This document shows positions 7,810 through 15,866 of a stretch of DNA of 26,778 nt, piece after piece. How positions within the stretch are numbered: the stretch's first letter is position 1; every line of letters starts with the position of its first letter. Location: the NCBI GenBank assembly GCA_903928285.1, contig CAIYQH010000314.1, positions 1 through 26,778 of the forward strand. Reading direction: 5' to 3'. The DNA comes from an uncultured Bacteroidales bacterium (GTDB lineage: Bacteria > Bacteroidota > Bacteroidia > Bacteroidales > FEN-979). Under the pieces are notes generated by a model that saw nothing but the letters and a program-made list of their open reading frames with translations, did not search any database and had not been told where the DNA came from. Both the position numbers and the translations under genes were made by a program.

Positions 7810-9495
7810 ATGAAACTGACGATCGGACCCTTTTTTCTGCTGCTGATGTTGCTGAATTCGTTCGGACCGGGGCTGATGTCGCAGGAGCTCCCGGCCGTGG
7901 CAGCCGTGGAGCGGGTGGAAGCGTGTACCGACCGCAACCTTTACGTTGCCGGCGAAAATATCCTGTTCTCCGCCCTGGTGTTTAATGTTAAGGATCGGTT
8001 TGCGGAAGAGATCAGCCGGACCCTGTACTGTGAACTGATCACCCCCGACGGGAAAAAGATCGCGACGAGGAAATACAACCTGCACCACTTTTCGGCTGGC
8101 GGATCTTGCCCTATTCCGGAAGAGGCCCTTTCGGGTATCTATTACCTCAGGTTCTATACCCGTATTATGCGAAACAACCCTGCATGCGATTATAAATACA
8201 TCCTGCTGAAAATTGTCAATCCCTTTAAAACAGAGGTGTTGCAGGGGGCTGTTGTGACGGATACCGTTAATTTTGCCGGGAGGGAGCAGGTTGTTCCTCC
8301 GAAATCGGCGGGGCTGAAGGTTGCCGGTCAGAGTATCGTTACCCCGCGGCAGGAAATTCACCTGGAGGTGCAGCGGAAATCTGATCCGTTGCAGCCTGTA
8401 AAGTTATGCCTGTCGGTGATTCCTGAATTCACCTGCGGAAAAGTGTCAATACCCGCCAGGAAGGAGGCAGAGCCTGCAAAAAGCGTCCAGTTCTTTCCCG
8501 AAACCCGCGGTGTGTCCATCTCCGGACACCTGACCGGCAGGGAGACCGGCCAGCCGGTTGCCCTTGCAAAGGTAAACCTCTCCATCATCGGCGACAAGGA
8601 CATCATGGTTGTCCATACTGATTCGACAGGCAGGTTCTTCTTTGCCCTGCCGGATCATACCGGGAACAGGGATATCTTTCTTTGTGCCGACGATATACCG
8701 GAGATCAAGCCGGAGATCTTTATCGATAACGATTTTTGTACAAAGTCTGTCAGCCTGCTCTCCCCGGTATTCAGCCTGAACAGGCAGGAACTGAAGACGG
8801 CTTATAACCTGTCGGTTAACGCCAGGATTAGCGCTGTTTTCGGCAAAGATACCATGGCCAGCCGGCCGGTGGCCGAAGAACCCGGGGTCTCTTTTTATGG
8901 AGAGCCATCGGAGGTGCTGGTCATGGATAAGTATATTGAACTGCCCACCCTCGAAGACTACTTCTCTGAGCTGCAGCTGATGCTCAAGGTGAGAAGGATC
9001 AGGGGGAGGAAGCAATTCAGGTTTTACCTCAGCCAGGGTGAGATGTCGATCTATGAACCCCTGGTGCTGGTCGACTGGGTAGCGGTGAACGATGTGGATA
9101 AGGTGCTGGCGATGTCGCCTCACGAGATCGAAAGGATTGAATTCGTGAATTCAGTCTATATCAAGGGGAATGCCACCTTCGGGGGGATCGTCACCTTTGT
9201 GTCGAAGAAGAACGACTTTGCAGGGATCAACCTGCCATCCTCGGGGACCTTTGTCAATTACAGCTTTACCGAACCGTCTTTTCCCGGTATTTCCCGGATG
9301 CAGGGACCTCCGAATATTCCCGATTCCCGCAACACAGTTTACTGGAACCCTGATGTGCCGGTGAACGACGAAGGTGTTGCCAACATTACCTTTTTTGCCC
9401 CTGATACGCCTGGTCGCTATTTAGTCCTGCTCCGCAGCCTGGGCCCGGCAGGGGAGGAGGTGCTGGCAAAGGAGATGGTGGAGGTTATATTCTGA
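7810..9495 (+). CDS. Secreted protein with MG2-like and TonB-plug-like domains, no barrel
   Basis: 561 residues, starting one base after the previous stop. A signal peptide (about 1-24) is followed by an MG2 / alpha-2-macroglobulin-like segment (about 33-130: LYVAGENILFSALVF, LSGIYYLRFYTRIM). A carboxypeptidase-like regulatory segment covers about 234-290 (GHLTGRETGQPVALAKVNLS). The region at about 364-475 resembles a TonB receptor plug: PLVLVDWVAVNDVDKVLAMS, then EIERIEFVNSVYIKGNATFGG and IVTFVSKKNDF. A final beta domain lies at about 508-561. There is no beta-barrel. Such barrel-less plug proteins occur in Bacteroidota but have no assigned function that I know of. Here it is the last gene of the receptor operon. 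Its stop overlaps the convergent gene by 11 bases. Confidence 0.75.
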   Translation: MKLTIGPFFLLLMLLNSFGPGLMSQELPAVAAVERVEACTDRNLYVAGENILFSALVFNVKDRFAEEISRTLYCELITPDGKKIATRKYNLHHFSAGGSCPIPEEALSGIYYLRFYTRIMRNNPACDYKYILLKIVNPFKTEVLQGAVVTDTVNFAGREQVVPPKSAGLKVAGQSIVTPRQEIHLEVQRKSDPLQPVKLCLSVIPEFTCGKVSIPARKEAEPAKSVQFFPETRGVSISGHLTGRETGQPVALAKVNLSIIGDKDIMVVHTDSTGRFFFALPDHTGNRDIFLCADDIPEIKPEIFIDNDFCTKSVSLLSPVFSLNRQELKTAYNLSVNARISAVFGKDTMASRPVAEEPGVSFYGEPSEVLVMDKYIELPTLEDYFSELQLMLKVRRIRGRKQFRFYLSQGEMSIYEPLVLVDWVAVNDVDKVLAMSPHEIERIEFVNSVYIKGNATFGGIVTFVSKKNDFAGINLPSSGTFVNYSFTEPSFPGISRMQGPPNIPDSRNTVYWNPDVPVNDEGVANITFFAPDTPGRYLVLLRSLGPAGEEVLAKEMVEVIF

Positions 9496-10117
9496 CCTTT
9501 TCCCCTAAAAATTTAGGTTGTTTTTCCATCCAAAGATCAATGAACATCTTCACCCTGGCGAATTTTTCCCGCAGGTTTGTCCTGAACCCATACCAGGCCG
9601 GTACCCCTTTAGCATTAAAACCGATGGCTCCGATGCCGTAATGACGGGCGATGAATACGGCCCGTTGGTTGTGAAACTCCTGTGAAATAACTGTAAAGCT
9701 GCTCTGACCGAACACCTTATAGGCCCTGATCATGGAATCGAAGGTGCAAAAACCGGCATAATCGAGATAGATGGCCGAATCGGGAACCCCGCACCTGACC
9801 AGCTCCTTTTTCATGGCAAAGGGTTCATTGTAGTAGGCAGTACTGTTATCCCCGCTGATAATCAGGTAACGGATCTTCCCCGAATGGTAGAGGATCACAG
9901 CGGCATCGATCCTGTGTTGCCAGAACTCGTTGATAACGCCCCTGCGGATGTATTTTGAGGTTCCCAGCAGCACGCCAGCCTTGTTAGCGGGAATTAATGA
10001 TGCATCCTGGTAAAGGTAGATCCTGGTGTTCCCGTTGACTCTGTCGTTCAATAAGTACATCAGCGCGATGAATAACACCATGATGATAGCTGCCGCCGGC
10101 CAAAGGAGTTTTTTCAT
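9485..10117 (-). CDS. DUF218 (SanA/YdcF/ElyC-like) membrane-anchored protein
   Basis: 210 residues. One N-terminal membrane segment (about 5-23, LLWPAAAIIMVLFIALMYLL) precedes a DUF218 domain: VLLGTSKYIRRG, LYHSGKIRYLIISGDN, YYNEPFAMKKELVRCGVP and FTVISQEFHNQRAVFIARH are the characteristic segments. E. coli SanA of this family affects vancomycin exclusion and envelope integrity at high temperature, but its biochemistry is not settled. The active part should face the periplasm. The gene starts 5 bases after the DUF1801 gene stop, so the two form an operon. Its 3' end overlaps the convergent MG2/plug gene by 11 bases, leaving no room for a separate terminator. Confidence 0.85.
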   Translation of the reverse strand: MKKLLWPAAAIIMVLFIALMYLLNDRVNGNTRIYLYQDASLIPANKAGVLLGTSKYIRRGVINEFWQHRIDAAVILYHSGKIRYLIISGDNSTAYYNEPFAMKKELVRCGVPDSAIYLDYAGFCTFDSMIRAYKVFGQSSFTVISQEFHNQRAVFIARHYGIGAIGFNAKGVPAWYGFRTNLREKFARVKMFIDLWMEKQPKFLGEKVRI

Positions 10118-10122
10118 CGTTG

Positions 10123-10563
10123 TCAGGTTGCCTTTATCTCATTTTCCAACCCTTGTGGAATTTGTTGCCGCTTTATTCTGTTAGCTTTGGCCGCGGCCTT
10201 CTCGAGGTTTTCATTGACCCTGATGGCGACGATTTCCCTGATCAGTTCGCGGGGCAGGGGCTTGTCAAGCCGGAACTGAATGGTGCCCTTCGATTTTTGG
10301 TAGCCAGCAAGTTTGTCACTCAGGCGTTCAATTAACGCAGCATTTCCAGGATAAAACCCGATATGAGCCTTGTGGCCTGCAAAATAGAGCAGTATCCCGT
10401 GGAACCTGAATGCAGGCATGTTGTAGCTGATCACCTCCTGCGCCCCGGGAGCAGAAGTTTTGATCAGCATCCTTAAGTCCTGGAGCAGACTTGCAATCGG
10501 TTCAGGAAAGGAGGAGACATATTCATCGACGGAACGGAATGTTATTTTTGGCGCTGATTCCAT
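10123..10563 (-). CDS. DUF1801 / YdhG-like small cytoplasmic protein
   Basis: 146 residues. The arrangement SVDEYVSSFPEPIASLLQDL, then ISYNMPAFRFHGILLYFAGH, KAHIGFYPGN and KGTIQFRLDKPLPRELIREI is that of DUF1801 (YdhG-like) proteins. The family has a frataxin-like fold, and B. subtilis YdhG has been proposed as an iron chaperone. There is no signal peptide, and the C-terminus is basic. It is first in a two-gene operon with the SanA-like gene and is served by a candidate promoter at 10656-10686. There is no visible functional link between the two gene products. Confidence 0.84.
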   Translation of the reverse strand: MESAPKITFRSVDEYVSSFPEPIASLLQDLRMLIKTSAPGAQEVISYNMPAFRFHGILLYFAGHKAHIGFYPGNAALIERLSDKLAGYQKSKGTIQFRLDKPLPRELIREIVAIRVNENLEKAAAKANRIKRQQIPQGLENEIKAT

Positions 10564-10655
10564 AGTTTCATAAAGTTTTGATTAATCCTGGAGTTTCATT
10601 TTTATATGAGGATCGCTGAATTCTGGTCCGGTCACAGGTATAGTTTTACCGGCAA

Positions 10656-10686
10656 CAAAATTACGAGTAAAACATTACCATAGCAA
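10656..10686 (-). promoter_or_regulatory. Candidate promoter of the DUF1801-SanA operon
   Basis: On the minus strand, TTG (10684-10686) is followed after 20 bases by TAATTTTG (10656-10663), a full match to TAnnTTTG. The leader to the ATG at 10563 would be about 85 bases. The -33 box is a minimal TTG only. Confidence 0.45.
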
Positions 10687-10797
10687 GAAGCGACTGGAAA
10701 TCTTTCAGAAGAAGGGCTTCCCGGAGCTTGTATCACAGTGATTTATCATGGAGGCTTCTATCCCGGAGGCCGGGCCAATTCGGTTGGTTCATGGAAA

Positions 10798-13134
10798 CTA
10801 CCGGATAATGACAAGTTTCCTTACCACCGCCAGGTTTTTGGATTTCAGGATCAGGGGATAAACCCCCGGGACTACTGTAGAAAGATCGAGGACGATATTC
10901 TCTGATAACCCGAAAGTCTTCCTGAACAGGCAGTTCCCGTTCAGGTCGTGGACAGATATCTCCGTTTCTCCGCGGAAACATTCAGGGATGCGGATGGTGA
11001 AGAGTCCCTTGCCCGGGTTTGGCCAAATCTGAATACCATCGTTGCTGAGGATTCCGATCCCCAGGTTTGACTTTGCCTGGGTAACTGTTACCATTACTGA
11101 ATCTGTACCACCGGCGCGAACAGTGATCGTTGCAACCCTGGGTGCGGAGGTCAGGTTTTCGGAGCAGGATGCCACGATGGTATCGTTGAACGAACCTCCC
11201 TGGGTAACAGAGCACCATGAGACATTGGAGGAGGCCGACCATAAGGTGTTGGAGGATACGAAGAAGACAGCAGAGCCTGCCGTTGCCGGGATTGCGCGGT
11301 CGGGAGGCGTTACCGCCAGGGTGGCGGGGGGCATTCCCCCCGTGGTTGTATTGAGGATGGCTCCATTGCTTCCCGCAGCATACCCCGTTTCTACGCTGGT
11401 AAAGCATACCGCATAGAGATCGTTGCATGTTGGCGAATCCTCGGTAACCCACTGTGCGCCCCCGTTGGTGGTCCTCCTGATAAGGCCGTTCTTTCCGGTG
11501 GCGTAACCGGTTGACGCATCAGTAAAAAAGAGCGACAGGTAGGAGTCCAGGTTACCGGTATTCTGGGAAACCCATGTTGTGCCGCCATCGGTGGTTTTCA
11601 TGAGTGTTCTGTTATCGCCTGCAATCCAGCAGGTGTCGGCGCTGACGGCAAATACGGAACAGAGGTCGACGACACCCCCTGGAAAGGATTTTTCGACCCA
11701 GTGCAGTCCTCCATCGGTGGTTTTCATAACGACATTGTATAAACCAACTGCATAACCCGTTTTGTCACCAGAGAAACTGACCGAAGTGTAAGTGAAAAGG
11801 GTGTCGGTAGTATGCAGGTTCCAGGTAGCGCCGCCATCGGTGGTTTTTAAAATATTGCCCTTACTCCCGACAGCATAACCGGTAAACTCATTCGGAAAAC
11901 AAACTGAATTCAGCCAGGCTGAGGTTCCCGAATTCAATGCAATCCAGTCGACGCCGCCATTCGTAGTCTTTGCAATCCTGCCCCAGGAGCCGGCAACATA
12001 GCCGGTATTCACATCAGTGAAACAAATGGCCGTGGAGGTGAAATTTTTCTTCTGGTTGATGATGATCCAGTTTTTTCCACCATTGATCGTTTTCAGAACA
12101 GTACCGTCATCCCCGACGGCATAACCTGTTTTTTCAGCAGGAAAACTGATACCTTTAATCCATGTCGTTGTAGTACAGGTTGATTGATTCGTCCATCCGG
12201 TCCCCCCGGCGCCGGTTTTGATGAGCGTACCGTTCGTGCCAGCTGCAACTGCGGTATTGGAACCGTTGAAGGCTACTGAGTTGAGAAACCCGATGGTGTC
12301 GGATATCCCGGCCGACCAGTTTGCACCGCCATCTGTGGTTTTCAGGATAACGCAGTTGAATGAATCACCACCAACGGCATACCCGGTATCGGCATTGGCA
12401 AAACTTACCGAAAGCAGGTCATTCGAGGTGGCACCTGATAAATTCTTCCAGGTACTGCCCCTGTCGGTCGTTTTTAACAGGGTGCCGCTGTAACCTACGA
12501 CAAAGCCGGTATCCCGGTTGCAGAAACAGAGCGACAGCAGGGGATTCGTGTTCCCGGTGGCCAGGGTGGTCCAGCCATTGGTGCCTCCGGTTGTGGTTTG
12601 TAATATGGTACCATCAAAGCAGGCAATGTAACCAGTTTGTTTATTGGTAAACCATATCGATTTCAAATCGGAAGGAACGCCGGCATAATATTGACGGGTC
12701 CAGGTTGCCCCGCCGTTGGTGGTCTTTAAAAGTTCTCCGTATTCCCCTGCAACATAACCCGTTACCGAGTCGGTGAAAAAAACGGAATAGAGGTTTCGCT
12801 GGCTCCCTGTATGAAGCAGGGTCCAGTTGAGGCCGCCGTTAACTGTTTTTAGAGCCACTCCGGCTGCCCCGGTGACATAGCCGGTTTTAAGGTCGGTAAA
12901 AAAGAGAGAAAACAGGTCGGCTGTGGTTCCCGGTCGCTGGATCACCCAGTCGGCGCCCCCATTGGCGGTTTTCATGATGGTGCCGCAATTGCCGACCACA
13001 AAAGTGGTATTTGCATCGACAAATTTAATGCAGTTCAGGGTGTTTCCCTGTGGGGTGGGGTTTTGCCAGTTCCATTGTGAGAAAGTGTAAGGGGAGACAA
13101 GGGCGAAAAATAGAAACAGATACATCTTTTTCAT
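10798..13134 (-). CDS. Secreted 14-unit YCF48 propeller protein with BACON and T9SS domains
   Basis: 778 residues from the ATG at 13134, which begins the signal peptide (MKKMYLFLFFALVSPYTFSQ); an in-frame ATG at 13158 adds eight residues and looks spurious. Residues about 21-601 hold fourteen repeats of about 41 residues. Each begins with W, has F..aDTGYAVG..G in the middle and ends KTTDGG.., the signature of YCF48-like (photosystem II stability factor-like) beta-propeller blades. Fourteen blades fit two seven-bladed propellers. About 604-686 is a BACON domain (SVSWCSV-type core: ASSNVSWCSVTQGG), which in Bacteroidota is often linked to carbohydrate or mucin binding. About 701-778 is a T9SS type A sorting domain (IWPNPGKG, ending VRKLVIIR). 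It is probably a surface or secreted protein; its ligand is unknown. It is monocistronic, with a strong promoter at 13253-13284. I see no clear intrinsic terminator in 10564-10797. Confidence 0.88.
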   Translation of the reverse strand: MKKMYLFLFFALVSPYTFSQWNWQNPTPQGNTLNCIKFVDANTTFVVGNCGTIMKTANGGADWVIQRPGTTADLFSLFFTDLKTGYVTGAAGVALKTVNGGLNWTLLHTGSQRNLYSVFFTDSVTGYVAGEYGELLKTTNGGATWTRQYYAGVPSDLKSIWFTNKQTGYIACFDGTILQTTTGGTNGWTTLATGNTNPLLSLCFCNRDTGFVVGYSGTLLKTTDRGSTWKNLSGATSNDLLSVSFANADTGYAVGGDSFNCVILKTTDGGANWSAGISDTIGFLNSVAFNGSNTAVAAGTNGTLIKTGAGGTGWTNQSTCTTTTWIKGISFPAEKTGYAVGDDGTVLKTINGGKNWIIINQKKNFTSTAICFTDVNTGYVAGSWGRIAKTTNGGVDWIALNSGTSAWLNSVCFPNEFTGYAVGSKGNILKTTDGGATWNLHTTDTLFTYTSVSFSGDKTGYAVGLYNVVMKTTDGGLHWVEKSFPGGVVDLCSVFAVSADTCWIAGDNRTLMKTTDGGTTWVSQNTGNLDSYLSLFFTDASTGYATGKNGLIRRTTNGGAQWVTEDSPTCNDLYAVCFTSVETGYAAGSNGAILNTTTGGMPPATLAVTPPDRAIPATAGSAVFFVSSNTLWSASSNVSWCSVTQGGSFNDTIVASCSENLTSAPRVATITVRAGGTDSVMVTVTQAKSNLGIGILSNDGIQIWPNPGKGLFTIRIPECFRGETEISVHDLNGNCLFRKTFGLSENIVLDLSTVVPGVYPLILKSKNLAVVRKLVIIR

Positions 13135-13252
13135 AATCGGTCTTTTGGAAGAAAACATATTATGACGGACTTATCAAAACTTGCCGGATCACGGATGGAT
13201 GGCCGGGATGGCAAATGCCAGGCAGAATTTAACCAGCGCTGGTATTCTCATA

Positions 13253-13284
13253 CAAATATAAGTTTTAAAAGGTGCAATTGCAAA
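13253..13284 (-). promoter_or_regulatory. Near-consensus Bacteroidota promoter of the YCF48 gene
   Basis: On the minus strand, TTTG (13281-13284) is followed after exactly 20 bases by TATATTTG (13253-13260), matching TTTG-N19-21-TAnnTTTG. A perfect 12-base palindrome, ACCAGCGCTGGT (13232-13243), overlaps the expected transcription start, so a repressor or a 5' hairpin could act there. The leader would be about 110 bases. Confidence 0.7.
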
Positions 13285-13320
13285 AAAAATAAGATGCCGG
13301 AAGTGAGTTGCCGGAAAAGA

Positions 13321-13353
13321 ATAACCCCGGGTCGTTTGGCGGCCCGGGGTTAT
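13321..13353 (-). terminator. Intrinsic terminator of rny
   Basis: A perfect 11-bp stem (ATAACCCCGGG, 13321-13331, with CCCGGGGTTAT, 13343-13353) encloses an 11-base loop. On the minus strand it is followed by TCTTTTCC. It lies 24 bases beyond the rny stop codon. Confidence 0.8.
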
Positions 13354-13376
13354 CGACAATGCAGCCGATTTCAGGG

Positions 13377-14921
13377 TTATTTGGCGTAGCTTACAGCCCT
13401 GGTTTCCCTGATGACGGTGATCTTGATCTGACCCGGGTAGGTCATCTCGCTCTGGATCTTTTTCGACAGGTCGAAAGATATCTGGTTGGCTTCGACATCG
13501 GTTACCTTATCGGCGCCGACAATCACGCGCAGTTCGCGGCCGGCCTGGATGGCATAGGTTTTCACAACGCCGGGATAGCTGAGGGCCAGTTCTTCGAGGT
13601 GTTTCAGCCGTTCGATATAGGCTTCGACCACTTCGCGGCGGGCTCCCGGGCGTGCCCCTGAGATGGCATCGCAAACCTGGACGATGGGGGAGATAAGGTT
13701 GTTCATCTCGATTTCGTCGTGATGGGCGCCGATGGCGTTGATGATCTCCGGTTTTTCCTTGAATTTTTCGGCCATCTTCATCCCCAGCACTGCATGTGGT
13801 AATTCGGGTTCCGTATCGGGAACCTTGCCAATGTCGTGCAGCAGTCCGGCCCGTTTGGCCATTTTGGGGTTCAGCCCCAGTTCGGCAGCCATGGTGGCGC
13901 ACAGTTTGGAAACTTCGATACTGTGTTGCAGCAGGTTTTGTCCGTAAGAGGAGCGGTATTTCATCTTCCCGATCATACGTACCAGTTCGTGGTGCATATT
14001 ATGGATACCCAGGTCGATGCTGATGCGTTTTCCTGTTTCGATGATCTCCTGTTCGATCTGTTTTTTGGTTTTGGCAACCACCTCTTCGATGCGCGCCGGG
14101 TGGATCCTGCCGTCGGTGACCAGTTTATGGAGCGACAGGCGGGCGATTTCGCGCCGTACCGGGTCAAATCCCGAAAGGATGATGGCATCGGGAGAGTCGT
14201 CAATGATGATCTCAACACCGGTGAGCGACTCGAGGGTGCGGATATTCCTGCCTTCGCGGCCGATGATCCTGCCTTTGATCTCTTCACTCTCTATATTGAA
14301 TACCGAAACTGTGTTTTCAATGGCGTGTTCCGAGGCGGTACGCTGTATGGTTTCAATGATGATCTTCTTGGCTTCGGTGTTGGCAGTCAGCTTTGCCTCG
14401 TCGATGATATCCTTCATGTGGACGATGGCCTCGCTTTTAGCCTCCTCCTTGAGGGTTTCGATGAGCTGCGACTTGGCTTCCACGGCCGAAAGGTTTGAGA
14501 TGGCCTCCAGCTTATCAACCTGGATCTTCATGGCCTTATCGAGGTCGGTCTGCTTTTTGGTGATGAGTTCCATCTGTTGCGCCAGGGTTTGTTTGATGGT
14601 CGCAATCTCCTTTTGTTTCTTGGCAAATTCATCGACTTTCAGGTTGAGCGTCCCCTCTTTTTGTTTCAGCCTGTTTTCGTTGCGGGCAACCTCTTCATTT
14701 TTTTCGTGGATGAACTTTTCATGTTCTCCTTTGAGCTGCAGGAACTTTTCCTTGGCCTGAAGGATCTTTTCCTTCTTGACCACTTCGGCTTTGTCCATGG
14801 CTTCTTTGAGCAGTACGTCGCGTTTGCGTTCCAGGGCCCGGTTCAGTATTGTCCCTGTAATGACACCGCCGAGGATGGCTCCGGTCACCCCGATGATGAT
14901 ATATAGCAGAATTCCTCCCAT
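13377..14921 (-). CDS. rny: Ribonuclease Y
   Basis: 514 residues from the ATG at 14921; the open frame extends upstream, but this start places the membrane helix (GILLYIIIGVTGAILGGVI) right at the N-terminus as in the family, whose usual length is about 520. A long charged coiled coil covers about 27-200. A KH RNA-binding domain follows near 215-265 (GRIIGREGRNIRTLE). An HD phosphohydrolase domain spans about 330-425, with metal-ligand motifs QHSIEV (H333), LLHDIGK (H362-D363) and GAHHDE. RNase Y is a membrane-anchored endoribonuclease that starts mRNA decay in many bacteria without RNase E. All catalytic motifs are present. It is the last gene of the coiled-coil/zapA/6S/rny block and ends at a clear terminator. 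The 309-base leader between zapA and rny carries the candidate 6S RNA, so rny may have its own promoter or rely on readthrough. Confidence 0.97.
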   Translation of the reverse strand: MGGILLYIIIGVTGAILGGVITGTILNRALERKRDVLLKEAMDKAEVVKKEKILQAKEKFLQLKGEHEKFIHEKNEEVARNENRLKQKEGTLNLKVDEFAKKQKEIATIKQTLAQQMELITKKQTDLDKAMKIQVDKLEAISNLSAVEAKSQLIETLKEEAKSEAIVHMKDIIDEAKLTANTEAKKIIIETIQRTASEHAIENTVSVFNIESEEIKGRIIGREGRNIRTLESLTGVEIIIDDSPDAIILSGFDPVRREIARLSLHKLVTDGRIHPARIEEVVAKTKKQIEQEIIETGKRISIDLGIHNMHHELVRMIGKMKYRSSYGQNLLQHSIEVSKLCATMAAELGLNPKMAKRAGLLHDIGKVPDTEPELPHAVLGMKMAEKFKEKPEIINAIGAHHDEIEMNNLISPIVQVCDAISGARPGARREVVEAYIERLKHLEELALSYPGVVKTYAIQAGRELRVIVGADKVTDVEANQISFDLSKKIQSEMTYPGQIKITVIRETRAVSYAK

Positions 14922-14994
14922 TGGGTAGTTGTTTTTGGCAGGTTCACCGTGGTTTGTGAACGCGCATATGGTTATTAATAGTGAAGGAACGTCA

Positions 14995-15205
14995 GAAAAA
15001 AAAGAAAAAACCCACGCCAATCAGTAAGGTATTGATAACCCTCATACGACACGAATAGGCATGCCTTGTCTTTCGAACGTCCACTGTCCGGGTTGAATCC
15101 GGTTCTCCTGCCGAAGCATGAGTGAGGCCTGTCCTACGAACTTCTGAGTCATAACCTGATATTTGTAATGTTAGGTTTACAAACTGTCTGAAGAGGCGCG
15201 GGTGT
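14995..15205 (-). ncRNA. ssrS: Candidate 6S RNA between zapA and rny
   Basis: The minus strand of this 309-base gap can form a rod of about 200 nt. The closing stem pairs 15195-15203 (ACCCGCGCC) with 15010-15018 (GGCGTGGGT), 9 pairs with one G-U. TCAG (15188-15191) then pairs with CTGA (15021-15024). A large asymmetric bubble follows, with about 40 bases on the 5' side including a perfect TTTGTAA/TTACAAA hairpin (15162-15183). Beyond it, CTCA/TGAG (15144-15147 with 15041-15044) and an 11-base imperfect stem (15125-15136 with 15056-15066) lead to a distal arm. A T6-C-T7-type tract (14995-15010) follows the closing stem. Length, open central bubble, 3' T tract and the zapA neighbourhood all fit 6S RNA, which binds the RNA polymerase holoenzyme. 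No consensus promoter was seen directly upstream. The exact 5' end is a guess. Confidence 0.6.
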
Positions 15206-15230
15206 GTTTTCAGATATTTTCAAAGAACAT

Positions 15231-15530
15231 TTAAGGCTTTTTCGCGGCAAGCTGTTCATCAAGGGCCTGGTCAATCGACACAAGCTTGGTATGCCATTGT
15301 TTTTCATTTTCCGACAGCAGGCGGTCATTTTTCAGATAACCTGTTGCATATTCAAGCGCTACCATGGCCAGGAGGTCTTGTTTATCTTTATAGGCATAGC
15401 TGGTCGAATAGTCCCTGATCCTTTTGTCGATCAGTTTGGCAGCTTTGCGAAAGAGTTCCTCGTGTTCTTTGTCAATCGCCAAGCGGTATGAACGCTCGGC
15501 GATGGGTAACGATATGGAAAGTTCGTCCAT
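15231..15530 (-). CDS. zapA: Cell division protein ZapA-like
   Basis: 99 residues. The N-terminal beta region (LSISLPIAERSYRLAIDKEH), then EELFRKAAKLIDKRIRDY and a long helix with DLLAMVALEYATGYL, is the ZapA arrangement: a small N-terminal domain for FtsZ binding and a C-terminal dimer/tetramer coiled coil. ZapA bundles FtsZ filaments at midcell. The length fits the family. It starts 22 bases after the stop of the upstream coiled-coil gene, indicating an operon, and is followed by the candidate 6S RNA, an order reminiscent of zapA-ssrS in Proteobacteria. Confidence 0.85.
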   Translation of the reverse strand: MDELSISLPIAERSYRLAIDKEHEELFRKAAKLIDKRIRDYSTSYAYKDKQDLLAMVALEYATGYLKNDRLLSENEKQWHTKLVSIDQALDEQLAAKKP

Positions 15531-15552
15531 TGGCCTGTTTCTGAATCTTTTC

Positions 15553-15840
15553 CTAAGAATTTAAAAGCCCGATACATTTATCGATTTCCCGTACAAGTTC
15601 ATTGATTTTCAATTTTGCTTCTACGTTTCCTTCTTTGTTTTCCAGTGTTTTAGCTAGTTTAAGTATTTTAATGTTTTCTTCCAGTTGTTTGATTTTTCTC
15701 TTCTGATCATTGTTTTCCTGCTTAAGCTCACTGATTTCGCTGATGAAACGGCTGTTATCAGAACGAAGCGAGTCGTGATGCTCAATCAGTTTCCTTATTT
15801 TATAATCAATCCCGGAAACCAGTGTGGCGACATCTTTCAT
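15553..15840 (-). CDS. Small coiled-coil protein upstream of zapA
   Basis: 95 residues, almost entirely helical and charged, with heptad-like spacing from about 10 to 70 (IRKLIEHHDSLRSDNSRFIS, then ISELKQENNDQKRKIKQLEE). There is no membrane segment or signal. The C-terminal ELVREIDKCIGLL is the only region outside the main coil. Similar short coiled-coil genes precede zapA in Bacteroidota, and a ZapB-like role in division is plausible from position and shape, but the sequence is too low in complexity to prove it. A promoter with TATCTTTG lies immediately upstream. Confidence 0.78.
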   Translation of the reverse strand: MKDVATLVSGIDYKIRKLIEHHDSLRSDNSRFISEISELKQENNDQKRKIKQLEENIKILKLAKTLENKEGNVEAKLKINELVREIDKCIGLLNS

Positions 15841-15866
15841 TGCGCTGACTCCTGTTTTAATTCATG

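Noticed and set aside
14017..14760. 247-codon open frame opposite rny, rich in Ser, Phe and Cys
   Set aside because: It is the antisense of the RNase Y coiled coil; its composition follows from reversing Lys/Glu-rich codons.
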